Of a DNA stretch of 53,458 bases, positions 1 to 8,667 are shown in pieces (position 1 is the first letter of the stretch; every line of letters starts with the position of its first letter). Below the pieces are notes generated by a model. It was not told the DNA's origin. It searched no databases and saw only the letters and a list, made by a program, of their open reading frames with translations. The DNA lies in contig JAKPHF010000051.1 of NCBI GenBank assembly GCA_029550525.1, positions 1 to 53,458 of the forward strand, written 5' to 3'. A program made the translations under genes and the position numbers. The DNA is from Planctomycetota bacterium (GTDB lineage: Bacteria > Planctomycetota > Phycisphaerae > UBA1845 > PWPN01).

Positions 1-570
1 CAGAAGGGCCTTACCTGCGGGGATTTCGAACTTGGGGCCGTCTGAGGTTTCGACCAGCTTGGGAAACTTCATCTTGCTGACATCGACGAACGACGTCCGA
101 GCCACTGCCGGAAGACCTCTCTCAGTGTAGCGGTAGAGTCCGGGAGGGGACGACTGTTGGCTCAAGTCGTCCGCCCAGTCGGGGATGCTTCCTCCAGCGG
201 GCAGGCCGTTCGCATTGCGAATGCCCGCACTTCCCAGGAGATCCGCGCCTGCTAGTGCGTACACAACCAAGTTCGCTCCGAGTACTACTCGGAGAGGCTT
301 GTTCTTGCCAACTCCGTCGGGCAGATGGGGGTTGTGCGGCAACTCAGTTCGATCGGAAGGCGGATACTGACCGCCCAACCGCTCGTCGGCGCGGAACATT
401 TCCAGGCCCGTGCCGATGGTGTTGATGGTGGCGGTAGTGGTCGCGATCCTGGCCGACTCTTTGGCCTTGCTGAAGGCGGGCAGAGCGATGGCGATGAGCA
501 GGCTGATGATGCCGATGACCACCAGCAGTTCGACCAGCGAGAAACCGCGGGGCTGAGTGTTGGAACGCAT
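1..570 (-). CDS. Prepilin-type N-terminal cleavage/methylation protein (GspG-like), 3' end beyond window
   Basis: Reads from ATG at 570 and stays open to the window edge (190 codons visible), so the C-terminus is missing. The N-terminus has a type III (prepilin) signal: a short basic leader ending PRG, then FSLVELLVVIGIISLLIAI, with Glu at +5 of the mature protein and a hydrophobic helix. After the helix comes KAKESARIATTTATINTIG, typical of pseudopilins. AAGGAA lies about 10 bases before the ATG. It is the last gene of the minus-strand pilus operon, 75 bases after the previous pseudopilin. The expected role is a minor pilin/pseudopilin inserted in the inner membrane and assembled by the ATPases and PilC encoded upstream. 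The leader cleavage is known for the family; the exact pilus role is inferred. Confidence 0.9.
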   Translation of the reverse strand, partial: MRSNTQPRGFSLVELLVVIGIISLLIAIALPAFSKAKESARIATTTATINTIGTGLEMFRADERLGGQYPPSDRTELPHNPHLPDGVGKNKPLRVVLGANLVVYALAGADLLGSAGIRNANGLPAGGSIPDWADDLSQQSSPPGLYRYTERGLPAVARTSFVDVSKMKFPKLVETSDGPKFEIPAGKALL

Positions 571-588
571 GGCAAGATTCCTTCGTTT

Positions 589-617
589 TCAGCGATCAGC
601 TCTGAGTCGCGAGCTGG
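589..617. repeat. Short degenerate heptamer array
   Basis: About four 7-nt units of the type tcagcga, tcagctc, tgagtcg, cgagctg between the two pseudopilin genes. It belongs to the dispersed AGCTNTC-like family described at 5084, 6390, 24913, 37649, 37988 and 53164. Confidence 0.5.
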
Positions 618-645
618 ACAAAAGGGATCGCGAGATACCTCGTAC

Positions 646-1641
646 TTACTTGAAATTCGACACATCGTCGGGCGTGCCGTAGATCGCGTCCGGCCCCGGC
701 GACAGCAGGATAAACGACGTCTCCTTGATCGGCTTGATGTTCTTGGAGGTCTTCAACGCGCTGGGATCGTGCAACGCGCCAGTGAACGTGAAACCCTTGC
801 GTGGCTTATTCGGCTCGACTCTGGCCTTCGGATCGAAATTATTCGGGTTCAAGGAGCCGAACTCGCCCATGCCATGCCACTTGCCGCCGGAGACGGAAAA
901 GACCCACCCGGGCTCCTGTACCCGCGGGCTCGAATTCTTCGACACGCTTCCGCCCGTGATTTCGGCGTTGTCTTCCTGGTAGTAGATGGCCGGGGCTTCC
1001 GGGGATCTGTAACTCGCCGCGAAGCCGTTTTGAGCACGGGGGTTGGCACGATAGTACAGGATGGGCAGCTCGAAGTTATCGAGGAATACCGCACGGCCGG
1101 GGCGACGGGAGCTTTCCTGTGAGATGTTGAGTTCGCTGTCCAGCTGATAGACGGCCTTCTCGACGTAGAGGCCCCGCCGCTTGGAGTGAACGATCCCTGA
1201 ACTCGTGAACAGATGGCCGTTGTTCTGACCGGGCTGCCACTTCAGTGGTGCGGATTCGTTTACCGACCTCCCGCTGTAGTCGACGCCGTTGCCGTCATGC
1301 CCGATCAGTGCCCGGACCAGCCAGTGAGCGCCACTGAGCCAGGGGGCCTCGCTGCTGTCACCGGGATACTCCACAGGGTCGACCCGCAGACGCGAGTCGG
1401 GGTACTGGCCGAAGTCAGTGTTGAACATTTCCAAACCGCGCTCGCAGGAGCCGATGAAAGCCTTGGTCGTGCTGCGTTTGGCTTCGGTTCGGACGTGGCT
1501 CATTGCGGGCAGCAGGATGCCGATGAGCAGGGCGATGATGCCGACCACGGTGAGCAGTTCGACGAGCGAAAACGCGGGCCGCAGGACCGGTGCTGCAGAA
1601 GGCCGACGGTTGCGGCAGCCGGGCGATTGGCGGGAAGGCAT
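646..1641 (-). CDS. Prepilin-type pseudopilin (GspG-like), 331 aa
   Basis: Start ATG at 1641 with AGGAG 8 bases upstream. A basic leader of about 23 residues ends PA, followed by FSLVELLTVVGIIALLIGI; Ala rather than Gly precedes the cleavage site, which prepilin peptidases tolerate. Glu at +5 is present. The globular part runs about 280 residues, long for GspG, and ends with SPGPDAIYGTPDDVSNF, similar to the Asp/Gly-rich calcium-site loop seen near the C-terminus of GspG-type pseudopilins. It sits between pilC and a second pseudopilin on the same strand, so a minor or major pseudopilin role in this pilus or secretion system is likely. The substrate or surface function cannot be told from the sequence. 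Confidence 0.92.
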   Translation of the reverse strand: MPSRQSPGCRNRRPSAAPVLRPAFSLVELLTVVGIIALLIGILLPAMSHVRTEAKRSTTKAFIGSCERGLEMFNTDFGQYPDSRLRVDPVEYPGDSSEAPWLSGAHWLVRALIGHDGNGVDYSGRSVNESAPLKWQPGQNNGHLFTSSGIVHSKRRGLYVEKAVYQLDSELNISQESSRRPGRAVFLDNFELPILYYRANPRAQNGFAASYRSPEAPAIYYQEDNAEITGGSVSKNSSPRVQEPGWVFSVSGGKWHGMGEFGSLNPNNFDPKARVEPNKPRKGFTFTGALHDPSALKTSKNIKPIKETSFILLSPGPDAIYGTPDDVSNFK

Positions 1642-1886
1642 TGGGCAGACTCCTGTGTCAGGTCCCTGGACTGGCCTCGCGGAACACTTGCGTCCGGACC
1701 GGGCTTACCGCGTCCCGGCCGGTGCGGCACCAGCCCCCAATTTCATGGTACCTGACGGACGGCCGAAAGTCATTCCGCGGGCAGACGATCTTCAGGTGGC
1801 GACCACGGGGATTGGCCTGAGTCCTGAGACTCCGACCCTCAAACCGGGGGCACAAGGCCATTCTCCGGCGGCTTGCTCACCCGCGC

Positions 1887-1926
1887 CGCGTCTCCGCGTC
1901 ACCGTGTCGCCGCGTCCCCGCGTCGT
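1887..1926. repeat. 8-nt degenerate tandem array, CGCGTCNC type (5 units)
   Basis: Five consecutive octamers: cgcgtctc, cgcgtcac, cgtgtcgc, cgcgtccc, cgcgtcgt. It lies in the 297-base gap (1642-1938) between the pseudopilin and pilC. I see no gene or clear promoter in the rest of that gap. A near-identical array stands at 5206-5237 in the same operon. Confidence 0.8.
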
Positions 1927-1938
1927 ATTTTTCCTTCC

Positions 1939-3213
1939 TCACGCGCCGCCGCCGGACACCGCGTTGATCAGGCTGACCAGCGGGAGGAACAGAGCGATGA
2001 CGATGAAACCGACGATGCCACCCAGCACGACGACCATAACCGGCTCGAGGAGGCTCACCAGGCCGTCCACCAGCACTTCGACTTCCTCATCATAGTTGTC
2101 GGCGATCTTGATGAGCATCTTGTCGAGGTCGCCGGTTTCCTCGCCCACGTCGATCATGTTGATGACGATGGGGTCGCAGATCTTCGTGGCCCGCAGCGGG
2201 TTGGCGAACGACTCGCCTTCGCGGATTTCGTCGTGGATCGAACCCAGAGCCCTGGCGTACACCTCGTTGCCCGAGGTCTCGCGGGTGATGTTGATGGCCT
2301 CGAGAATGGGCACGCCGGCCGCTAGAAGCGTTCCCAGCGTTCGCGTGAAGCGGGCTACCGCCGTCTTGCTCAGGATGTTGCCCAGAATGGGGATCTTGAG
2401 CTTGATCAGGTCAACCGCATAGCGACCCGACTTGGACTGCTTGAGCAGCTTGAGGAACAGGAAGACTCCGAGTGGTGTAAACAGAATGACGACCCATCCA
2501 GGCGGCTTGCCCATCACGAACCACTCGGAGATGTTGATCAGCAGCTGCGTGATCGAGGGCAGCGAGGTTCCGAAGTCCTTGAAGATTTCCTTGAACTTGG
2601 GGACCACCGCGACCATGATGCCCGCCACAATCAGCACGGCGAACGTGATGACCACGATGGGGTAGATCATGGCGCCGATGACTTTTCGCTTCAGACGCTG
2701 GGCCTTCTCCATGAAGTCGGCCAGACGTTGGAGAATGACGTCGAGCACGCCGCCCGCCTCGCCTGCCGCCACCATGTTGCAGTACAGACGGTCGAACGCC
2801 TTGGGGTAGGTGGCCATGGCCTCGGAAAGCGTGGAGCCGCCTTCGATGTCGTCGGCCACGTTCCGCAGAATGGCCCGGAGCATGCCGGGCTTCTGCTGCT
2901 GCTCGAGAATGCGCAGACTCCGGAGAATGGGCAGGCCGGCGTCCTGAAGCGTGGAAAGCTGACGGGTGAACTGCGTGATTTCCTTGACCTTGACCTTACC
3001 GATGCCGGTGGTGCCCTTCTTGCGCTTGGCCGCGGCCGCCGCCCCGCTAGCGGCCGCCTTGGCGGCTCGTCTGCCGCCTTTGGGCCGCAGCTTCGTCGGG
3101 TAGTACCCGAGGCTGCGGATTTTGGCCAATGCCTCTTCCGCGGACGGAGCTTCCAGCTCGTCCTTGACCTCCTGGCCGGCCTGATTCATGGCCTCGTACT
3201 GGAAGGTCGGCAT
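1939..3213 (-). CDS. pilC: PilC/GspF-type inner-membrane platform protein, 424 aa
   Basis: Inner-membrane platform of a type IV pilus or type II secretion system. The order is an N-terminal region MPTFQYEAMNQAGQEV, an Ala/Lys-rich linker (about residues 45-70), a first T2SSF domain (VKEITQFTRQLSTLQDAGLPI), a membrane segment (IYPIVVITFAVLIVAGIMV), a further hydrophobic segment (VVILFTPLGVFLFL), a second T2SSF domain (ARFTRTLGTLLAAGVPILEA) and a C-terminal membrane helix (VMVVVLGGIVGFIVIALFLPL). The length matches the family (about 400 aa). GAGGTGAG precedes the ATG. It follows pilB after 114 bases and is followed by the pseudopilins. PilC normally binds the assembly and retraction ATPases, both types of which are encoded just upstream. 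Confidence 0.96.
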   Translation of the reverse strand: MPTFQYEAMNQAGQEVKDELEAPSAEEALAKIRSLGYYPTKLRPKGGRRAAKAAASGAAAAAKRKKGTTGIGKVKVKEITQFTRQLSTLQDAGLPILRSLRILEQQQKPGMLRAILRNVADDIEGGSTLSEAMATYPKAFDRLYCNMVAAGEAGGVLDVILQRLADFMEKAQRLKRKVIGAMIYPIVVITFAVLIVAGIMVAVVPKFKEIFKDFGTSLPSITQLLINISEWFVMGKPPGWVVILFTPLGVFLFLKLLKQSKSGRYAVDLIKLKIPILGNILSKTAVARFTRTLGTLLAAGVPILEAINITRETSGNEVYARALGSIHDEIREGESFANPLRATKICDPIVINMIDVGEETGDLDKMLIKIADNYDEEVEVLVDGLVSLLEPVMVVVLGGIVGFIVIALFLPLVSLINAVSGGGA

Positions 3214-3327
3214 ACCAGCTCACCTCATGATCGCGGGACAGACCGATAACACGGAGTGCCCCTTTTTCACGGATCGAACCTCTCGAGCCCGCTGTCTTCC
3301 AGCCATACTCGAGGTCCGCGCTTGCGC

Positions 3328-5079
3328 TTACAACATATCGATGACCGTTTCCTTCACCACCTCTTCGATGGTGGTCGCACCCTCATAGATGGCGAGCAAA
3401 CCGCTCTCCCGCAGGAGCCGCATCCCGTTCTTGATGGCCATGTTCCGCAAGACGTTGGTTGAGGCGTTCTGCATGACCAGTTCCCGCAGATCCTCGTTCA
3501 TGACCATGGTCTCGAACAGGCCCATCCGGCCCTTGTAGCCGGTGTTTTGGCAGTAGTCGCAACCCTTGCCGTAGGCGAAGCTTTTGCCTTGGACGTCGTC
3601 CGGCGTCAGGCCAAGTTCCATCAGCATTTCTTCGGTTGGATGGAACTCCTCCTTGCAGTTCTGGCAAATCCGCCTCACCAGCCGCTGGGCGATGACCGCC
3701 TCCAGCGTCGCGGTCAGCAGGAACGGCTCGACACCCAGGTCCACCAAACGAGCGATGGACGAGGGCGCGTCGTTCGTGTGCAGCGTCGTAAAAACCAGGT
3801 GTCCGGTCAAGGACGCCTGCACCGCGATCTGGGCGGTCTCCAGGTCGCGGATCTCACCCACTAGAATGACGTCGGGGTCCTGCCGCAGAAAGCTTCTCAG
3901 TAGACGGGCGAACGTCAGGCCGATCTCCGCGTTGACTTGGCACTGGCAGAGGCCGTCGATGTCGTACTCGACCGGGTCCTCGGCAGTGAGGATTTTGGTG
4001 TCGATCTCGTTGAGCTCGTTGAGCGCCGCGTACAGCGTGGTGGTCTTGCCCGATCCGGTCGGTCCGGTGTTGATCAGGATGCCGTTGGGCTTGCGGATGA
4101 GCTGGTTCACGATGGCCAGTTCATCGTCACGCAGACCGATGCGGGTCAGGTCGAGCATGACGTTGCCGCGGTCGAGCACACGCATGACCACGCTCTCGCC
4201 GAACATGGTGGGCAGCACGCTGACGCGCAGGTCCACCGGGTTGCCGCCGACCGTTAGTTCGATACGGCCGTCCTGGGGCAGACGACGTTCGGCGATGTTG
4301 AGGTTGGCCATGACCTTGATACGGCTGGCCACGGCCATGGCGATGTGCTTGGGCGGAGGCGTCATGTCGTACAGTACGCCGTCGATGCGGTACCGCATCC
4401 GGTACTCGTTCTCGAACGGCTCGAAATGGATGTCACTCGCCTTGTCCTTAATGGCTTGCAGGAGCACGAGGTTCAGGAGCTTCTTGACCGGGTTGGAGTC
4501 GGCCATCTCCTTGAGTTCCTCGAGGTCGATGCTCTCGCCGCGGCCTTCAAACTTGGAAAGATCTTCGTCGCTGGTGAGCTCGTCGATGAGCTGGGTGATG
4601 GACTCGACTTTCTCCTCGGGGTAGTACCGCGCCAAAGCCGCCGAGATGTCCTCCGACGTCGAGATGCACGCCTTGATGTTGAACCCCATCAGCGTCTTGA
4701 GGTCGTCGGTGGCCTGGAAGTTGGCGGGGTTGTCCAGCGCGATGGTCAGCAGCTTGCTGGTCGGGTCGAAGTCGATGGGGATGATCTTGTACGTCTGGGC
4801 CACCTGTGCGGGCACGAGGGCGATGATCTCGGCCGGCACGTCGATCTTGGAGACGGTGACCGGCTCCATGCCCACCTGGGCGGCCAGGGCCAATTGCACC
4901 TCGGCCTCGGTCACGTAACCCATCTCGACCAGGATCTGGCCGATGGGCCCGTGTTTCTTCGACTGGACCTCGAGGGCCTCCTGCACTTGCGTGCGGGTGA
5001 TCCGGCCCATCTTGATGAGGATGCGGCCCAGGGGACGTCCCTTGAGCTGACTGATCGGCGGCATCGGTCGGTCGGACAT
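3328..5079 (-). CDS. pilB: PilB/GspE-family pilus assembly ATPase, 583 aa
   Basis: Cytoplasmic hexameric ATPase that powers pilus polymerisation. An N-terminal MshEN-type region (LGRILIKMGRITRTQVQEAL, and a second copy from about residue 46) can bind c-di-GMP in some relatives. The GspE core has ASDIHFEPFE at about 214, the Walker A motif GPTGSGKTT at 339-347, the Asp box, Walker B ILVGEIRDLET near 405-415, and the His box TGHLVFTTLHTNDA. The zinc-binding cysteines C472, C475, C507 and C510 are all present. It is one of two such ATPases in this operon; the other starts at 8316. There is no strong Shine-Dalgarno before the ATG. Confidence 0.95.
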   Translation of the reverse strand: MSDRPMPPISQLKGRPLGRILIKMGRITRTQVQEALEVQSKKHGPIGQILVEMGYVTEAEVQLALAAQVGMEPVTVSKIDVPAEIIALVPAQVAQTYKIIPIDFDPTSKLLTIALDNPANFQATDDLKTLMGFNIKACISTSEDISAALARYYPEEKVESITQLIDELTSDEDLSKFEGRGESIDLEELKEMADSNPVKKLLNLVLLQAIKDKASDIHFEPFENEYRMRYRIDGVLYDMTPPPKHIAMAVASRIKVMANLNIAERRLPQDGRIELTVGGNPVDLRVSVLPTMFGESVVMRVLDRGNVMLDLTRIGLRDDELAIVNQLIRKPNGILINTGPTGSGKTTTLYAALNELNEIDTKILTAEDPVEYDIDGLCQCQVNAEIGLTFARLLRSFLRQDPDVILVGEIRDLETAQIAVQASLTGHLVFTTLHTNDAPSSIARLVDLGVEPFLLTATLEAVIAQRLVRRICQNCKEEFHPTEEMLMELGLTPDDVQGKSFAYGKGCDYCQNTGYKGRMGLFETMVMNEDLRELVMQNASTNVLRNMAIKNGMRLLRESGLLAIYEGATTIEEVVKETVIDML

Positions 5080-5083
5080 AATG

Positions 5084-5141
5084 AAGCTCTCAGCTATAAG
5101 CTATCAGCTGTCAGCGATGAGCCGGACGGGGTGTCCGGCTC
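5084..5141. repeat. Heptamer array plus 9-bp hairpin between pilT and pilB
   Basis: A run of 7-nt units (agctctc, agctata, agctatc, agctgtc, agcgatg) passes directly into a perfect 9-bp inverted repeat, GAGCCGGAC at 5119-5127 and GTCCGGCTC at 5133-5141, with loop ggggt. It sits downstream of pilT and upstream of pilB on the transcribed strand, so it would appear in the operon mRNA. Confidence 0.75.
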
Positions 5142-5157
5142 GTCGTTCGTGTACGTC

Positions 5158-5183
5158 GCCCGCACATTCGCGTGCGGCCCTAC
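5158..5183 (-). repeat. REP-like palindrome with GTAG foot
   Basis: Read on the minus strand, GTAG (5180-5183) is followed by an imperfect palindrome whose core stem is CCGCAC pairing GTGCGG (5160-5165 and 5172-5177) with a 6-nt loop, then GGGCGAC. A GTAG or GGAG foot before a short imperfect palindrome is the known mark of RAYT-associated REP sequences. Membership is inferred from pattern only; no RAYT gene is seen. Confidence 0.5.
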
Positions 5184-5205
5184 TCGGTTCCCTTTCCGCT
5201 TTCGC

Positions 5206-5237
5206 CGCGTCTCCGCGTCACCGCATCGCCGCGTCGA
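5206..5237. repeat. 8-nt degenerate tandem array, CGCGTCNC type (4 units)
   Basis: Units cgcgtctc, cgcgtcac, cgcatcgc, cgcgtcga end just before the pilT stop codon. The first two units are identical to those at 1887-1902. Confidence 0.8.
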
Positions 5238-5243
5238 TTCCTT

Positions 5244-6380
5244 TCACTTCCTGTCATCCCCGCCCTGGGCTTCGCGCTGGAGCTTCTGCTCTTCGGTCTC
5301 GAGCTTCTCGCCGCGGTTGAGGGCTTCGATCTTCTCCTGCATGTCGGCCGGGTTACGAGCCTTGTCCATGGCTTCCTCGGCCGTGATGATTTCGTCGCGG
5401 TACAACTGCAGCAGGTGTTCGTCGAGCAATTGCATGCCGAACTTCTTTCCGGTCTGGATGCTCGAATCGATACGGAACGTCTTGTTCTCGCGGATGAGGT
5501 TGGCGATGGCCGGGGTCACCACCATGAACTCGTACGCCGCGACCATGCCTTTCTCCCGCCGCGGACACAACGCCTGGCTGAGCACGGCGATGAGGTTGGT
5601 CGAGAGCTGGACGCGGATTTGCTCCTGCTGCTCGTGTGGGAAGGCGTCGATGATACGGTTGACCGTTCCCTGGCAGCCGGTGGTGTGCACGGTGGAGAAC
5701 ACCAGGTGGCCCGTCTCGGCCGCGCGGATGGCGGATTCCATGGTTTCCAGGTCGCGAAGCTCACCGACGAGGATGACGTCGGGGTCCTGACGCAGCACGC
5801 GGCGAAGCGCTTCGGCGAAGCTCGGCACGTCGGTGCCCACTTCGCGCTGATTGAACACCGACTTCTTGTGCTGGTGGTAGTACTCGATCGGCTCTTCGAT
5901 GGTCACGATGTGGCGGTCGAAGTTCTCATTGATGTAGTTGAGCATCGACGCCAGCGTGGTCGTTTTGCCCGAGCCCGTCGGGCCGGTCACCAGGAACAGC
6001 CCGCGCGGGCGGCGGCACAGAGCCTGGCAGATGGTGGGCAGGCCGATCTCCTCGAACGTCAGCAGCTTCGAAGGAATCAGACGCAGCACAATGGCCAGGT
6101 TGCCCTTCTGGCGGAAGACCGAGACACGGAATCGACCCTGGTTGCCGAACGCGAATCCGTAGTCCGTGCCGCCTTCCTCCTGGATTTCCTGCTGGTTGCG
6201 CTCCGGCGTGATGGCCTTCATGAGGGCCACGGTGTCCTCGGGTTCGAGCACCTTGGTCTCGAGCGAACGCAGGCGGCCGTGGAGCCGCAGCACCGGCGGG
6301 CGGCCCACGGTCAGGTGAATGTCGGAGGCTCCGCGCTTGATGCAGGTTTCCAGAATACGGTCAATGTGCAATGAACCCAT
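5244..6380 (-). CDS. pilT: PilT-type pilus retraction ATPase, 378 aa
   Basis: Cytoplasmic ATPase that drives pilus retraction (twitching, DNA uptake, surface sensing). It has the short PilT N-domain (RGASDIHLTVGRPPVLRLHG), Walker A GPTGSGKTT at about 133-141, Walker B ILVGELRDLET, and the PilT signature AIRAAETGHLVFSTVHT. The C-terminal AIRNLIRE-like stretch (AIANLIRENKTFRIDSSIQ) is where retraction-critical residues sit in the family. It lacks the zinc cysteines of PilB, as expected. A charged tail (EKLETEEQKLQREAQGG) extends past the usual end. It lies between two pilB-type genes, with repeat-filled gaps on both sides. Confidence 0.95.
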   Translation of the reverse strand: MGSLHIDRILETCIKRGASDIHLTVGRPPVLRLHGRLRSLETKVLEPEDTVALMKAITPERNQQEIQEEGGTDYGFAFGNQGRFRVSVFRQKGNLAIVLRLIPSKLLTFEEIGLPTICQALCRRPRGLFLVTGPTGSGKTTTLASMLNYINENFDRHIVTIEEPIEYYHQHKKSVFNQREVGTDVPSFAEALRRVLRQDPDVILVGELRDLETMESAIRAAETGHLVFSTVHTTGCQGTVNRIIDAFPHEQQEQIRVQLSTNLIAVLSQALCPRREKGMVAAYEFMVVTPAIANLIRENKTFRIDSSIQTGKKFGMQLLDEHLLQLYRDEIITAEEAMDKARNPADMQEKIEALNRGEKLETEEQKLQREAQGGDDRK

Positions 6381-6389
6381 AGGATGCTC

Positions 6390-6440
6390 TCAATCAGCTA
6401 TCAGCAATCAGCTCTCAGCAATTAGCCATCAGCTAACCAG
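6390..6440. repeat. Heptamer array upstream of pilT
   Basis: Seven-nucleotide units (agctatc, agcaatc, agctctc, agcaatt, agccatc, agctaac) lie about 10 bases upstream of the pilT start codon, within the 220-base gap to the preceding ATPase gene. The same unit family recurs across the window. Confidence 0.8.
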
Positions 6441-6581
6441 TAACTCAATCCGTGCCTCGCCGAGGCTTGGTCCGTCGTACGCTGAGTCACCCAACTCGAC
6501 CGTCTTGGCAACCGTTCGTTCGCGACACGGTTCTCGGCTACGGCAGGACCGCCACGGACTACTGGCCACGGACCACGGACG

Positions 6582-6600
6582 CCGGCCACGTAGTGGCCGG
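6582..6600 (-). terminator. Perfect 8-bp hairpin directly after the ATPase stop codon
   Basis: CCGGCCAC and GTGGCCGG flank a 3-nt loop and begin at the base next to the TAA stop of the upstream ATPase gene (6601). There is no T-run, so it may be a processing or stabilising hairpin, or a weak terminator inside the pilus operon. Confidence 0.45.
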
Positions 6601-8316
6601 TTACTCGTCCACCAAGACACCTTCCGCCTGGGCGTGTCGAGCCACTTCCTCGACGGTGGTGATGCCCTTGACGACCTTGATCTTGCCGTCCTCGACCAGT
6701 GTCCGCATGCCGCCGGCGATGGCTGCCTTGCGAATGTGGCTGGTGGGGGCCCGGTTGAATGCCAGTTCGCGAAGCTCGTTGTTCATCGTCAGGAGTTCGA
6801 AGATGCCCAACCGCCCGCGGAAGCCGGTCTCGTGGCACCGTTTGCAGCCCCTGCCTCGCTTGAGTTTGCGATCCCCCAGTTCCTCCGGCGTCAGCCCGAT
6901 CACCCGCATCATGAACTGGTTCACCTGGGGGTCATCTTCCTTGCAGTCCTCGCAGATCACGCGGACGAGCCGCTGGGCCATGATGGCCTGAACGGCACTG
7001 GCCACGAGGAACGGCTTGATGCCCATATCAATCAAACGCGTGACGGCGCTCGGCGCATCGTTCGTGTGCAGCGTACTGAACACCAGGTGGCCGGTGAGGG
7101 CGGCCTGGATGGCCACCTCGCCCACCTCCAGGTCACGAATCTCACCTACGAGGATGATGTTGGGGGCCTGACGCAGCATGGAGCGAAGAATCTTGGAGAA
7201 CGTCAGCCCGATCTCCTCGCGGACCTGGCACTGGTTGATGCCGGGGAAGTTGTACTCGACCGGGTCCTCGGCAGTGATGATCTTGCGGTCGGGACGGTTG
7301 AGCTCCTGCAGGGCCGAGTACAGCGTGGTGGTCTTGCCCGAACCGGTCGGCCCGGTCACCAGGAAGATGCCGTTGGGCCGCTTGATGATCTTCATGAACG
7401 TCTGGCGGTTGTCCTCCTCGAAGCCGAGGGCGCCGATGCCCACCCGCACCGAGTCGGGCCGCAGAACACGGAGGACGACGCTTTCGCCGTGGTAGGCCGG
7501 GCAGGAGCTGACGCGGAAGTCGATGTCCTTGCCGCTGATCTTCATCTTGATACGGCCGTCCTGTGGCAGCCGGCGCTCGGCGATGTCGATGCCCGACATC
7601 AGCTTGAGCCGGGCCAGCACCGAGTTCTGAACGCCCTTGGGGATCTGCTGCCGCTCGACGCAGACGCCGTCGATGCGATAGCGCACCCGCACACGGTTGT
7701 TCATCGGCTCGATGTGAATGTCGCTGGCCCGCATGCGGACCGCCTCGCCGATGATCTGGTTGATCAGCTTGATGATGGGGGCATCCGGGTCTTCCCCCGC
7801 GATGCTGATGCCTTCCTGCTCTTCGGTGTCGGGTCGGTCCTGGTCGATACTGTCGCGGGTGGCGGCGATTTGCTTCTTGTAGTCGCCGGCGAGGAACCGG
7901 TCGATGAAGGCTTTGATCTTGCTGGGCGGCGCTAGTGAGCATTCGAGGTTGGGATTAAGCCGGAACCGCAGCAGGTCGAGCGTCTCCAGGTCGAGCGGGT
8001 CGCCGATGACCACCTTGAGTCGGCCGTTCTCCTCGCCCAGCGGCAGCACCTTGTGGGCCTTCATGATCTTTTCGTCGATCAAGTGGAGGTTGGCGGTGAC
8101 CGTCTGGGCCCGGTCGAGATCCACGTAGGCCATGTCGAACTGCGTGGCCAGAGCCTTGGTGACGTCTTCCTCGGTGCACAGCTCCAGTTCGATCAGCGCC
8201 TCGCCGATGCGCTTGCCCTCGGCCGCCGCATAGGCCAAAGCCTCGTCGAGGGCTTTTTGCGTGATGATCTTCCAGTCAACCAGGATTTCGCCGATTTTCT
8301 TTCGTCGTCGGGCCAT
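6601..8316 (-). CDS. Second GspE/PilB-family assembly ATPase, 571 aa
   Basis: A cytoplasmic secretion/pilus ATPase and first gene of the operon. An MshEN-like N-terminus (IGEALIELELCTEEDVTKAL, then YVDLDRAQTV) is followed by ASDIHIEPMNN, Walker A GPTGSGKTT at about 322-330, Walker B ILVGEIRDLEV near 388-398 and TGHLVFSTLHTNDA. Zinc-site cysteines are present (C455, C458 and a later CKRC pair). It differs throughout from the PilB at 3328, so it is not a recent copy. Carrying two assembly ATPases with one PilT and one PilC suggests two assembly modes on a shared platform, or a mixed pilus/secretion system; this is inference. Confidence 0.94.
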   Translation of the reverse strand: MARRRKKIGEILVDWKIITQKALDEALAYAAAEGKRIGEALIELELCTEEDVTKALATQFDMAYVDLDRAQTVTANLHLIDEKIMKAHKVLPLGEENGRLKVVIGDPLDLETLDLLRFRLNPNLECSLAPPSKIKAFIDRFLAGDYKKQIAATRDSIDQDRPDTEEQEGISIAGEDPDAPIIKLINQIIGEAVRMRASDIHIEPMNNRVRVRYRIDGVCVERQQIPKGVQNSVLARLKLMSGIDIAERRLPQDGRIKMKISGKDIDFRVSSCPAYHGESVVLRVLRPDSVRVGIGALGFEEDNRQTFMKIIKRPNGIFLVTGPTGSGKTTTLYSALQELNRPDRKIITAEDPVEYNFPGINQCQVREEIGLTFSKILRSMLRQAPNIILVGEIRDLEVGEVAIQAALTGHLVFSTLHTNDAPSAVTRLIDMGIKPFLVASAVQAIMAQRLVRVICEDCKEDDPQVNQFMMRVIGLTPEELGDRKLKRGRGCKRCHETGFRGRLGIFELLTMNNELRELAFNRAPTSHIRKAAIAGGMRTLVEDGKIKVVKGITTVEEVARHAQAEGVLVDE

Positions 8317-8667
8317 GCGTAGTATTTCTGGTTCGGGGAGAAGTCAAAAAGCTCGGCAGTCAGGCGGGTAGGTCGCCGACGGCCCCGGCGCCGGGTCTGC
8401 GAAAGTGCCGATCCGGTTCGGGCCGGGTAGTCCCCTGCCGCACTTTATTCTACCCGCCAGGCTACCTACATCAAGACAGGGCTCCCGCGTGGGGAGAGCG
8501 GCATCCTGCGTGCTGGTCCTGAGGCTTGAGGGACATCTTTGTGGGGGCGGGCTGCGGTCGCCCAGCGGATGCGACCGGACTTTTTCCCCGGGACAATCCT
8601 TTGGCGAGGTGCGCTTGTCTGAAAATGTGTGTCGCGTTCGCACCAGCCGTACGGGAGGAGACTACCC
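8317..8667. other. 351-base divergent intergenic region
   Basis: It separates the minus-strand pilus operon from a plus-strand secreted-protein gene, so promoters for both should lie here. I could not pick a convincing -35/-10 pair. It is GC-rich with several short G/C palindromes, and no credible ORF. Confidence 0.4.

Noticed and set aside
285..665. 126-codon minus-strand open frame
   Set aside because: Frame-shifted shadow of the prepilin gene ending at 570; it lacks the prepilin signal.
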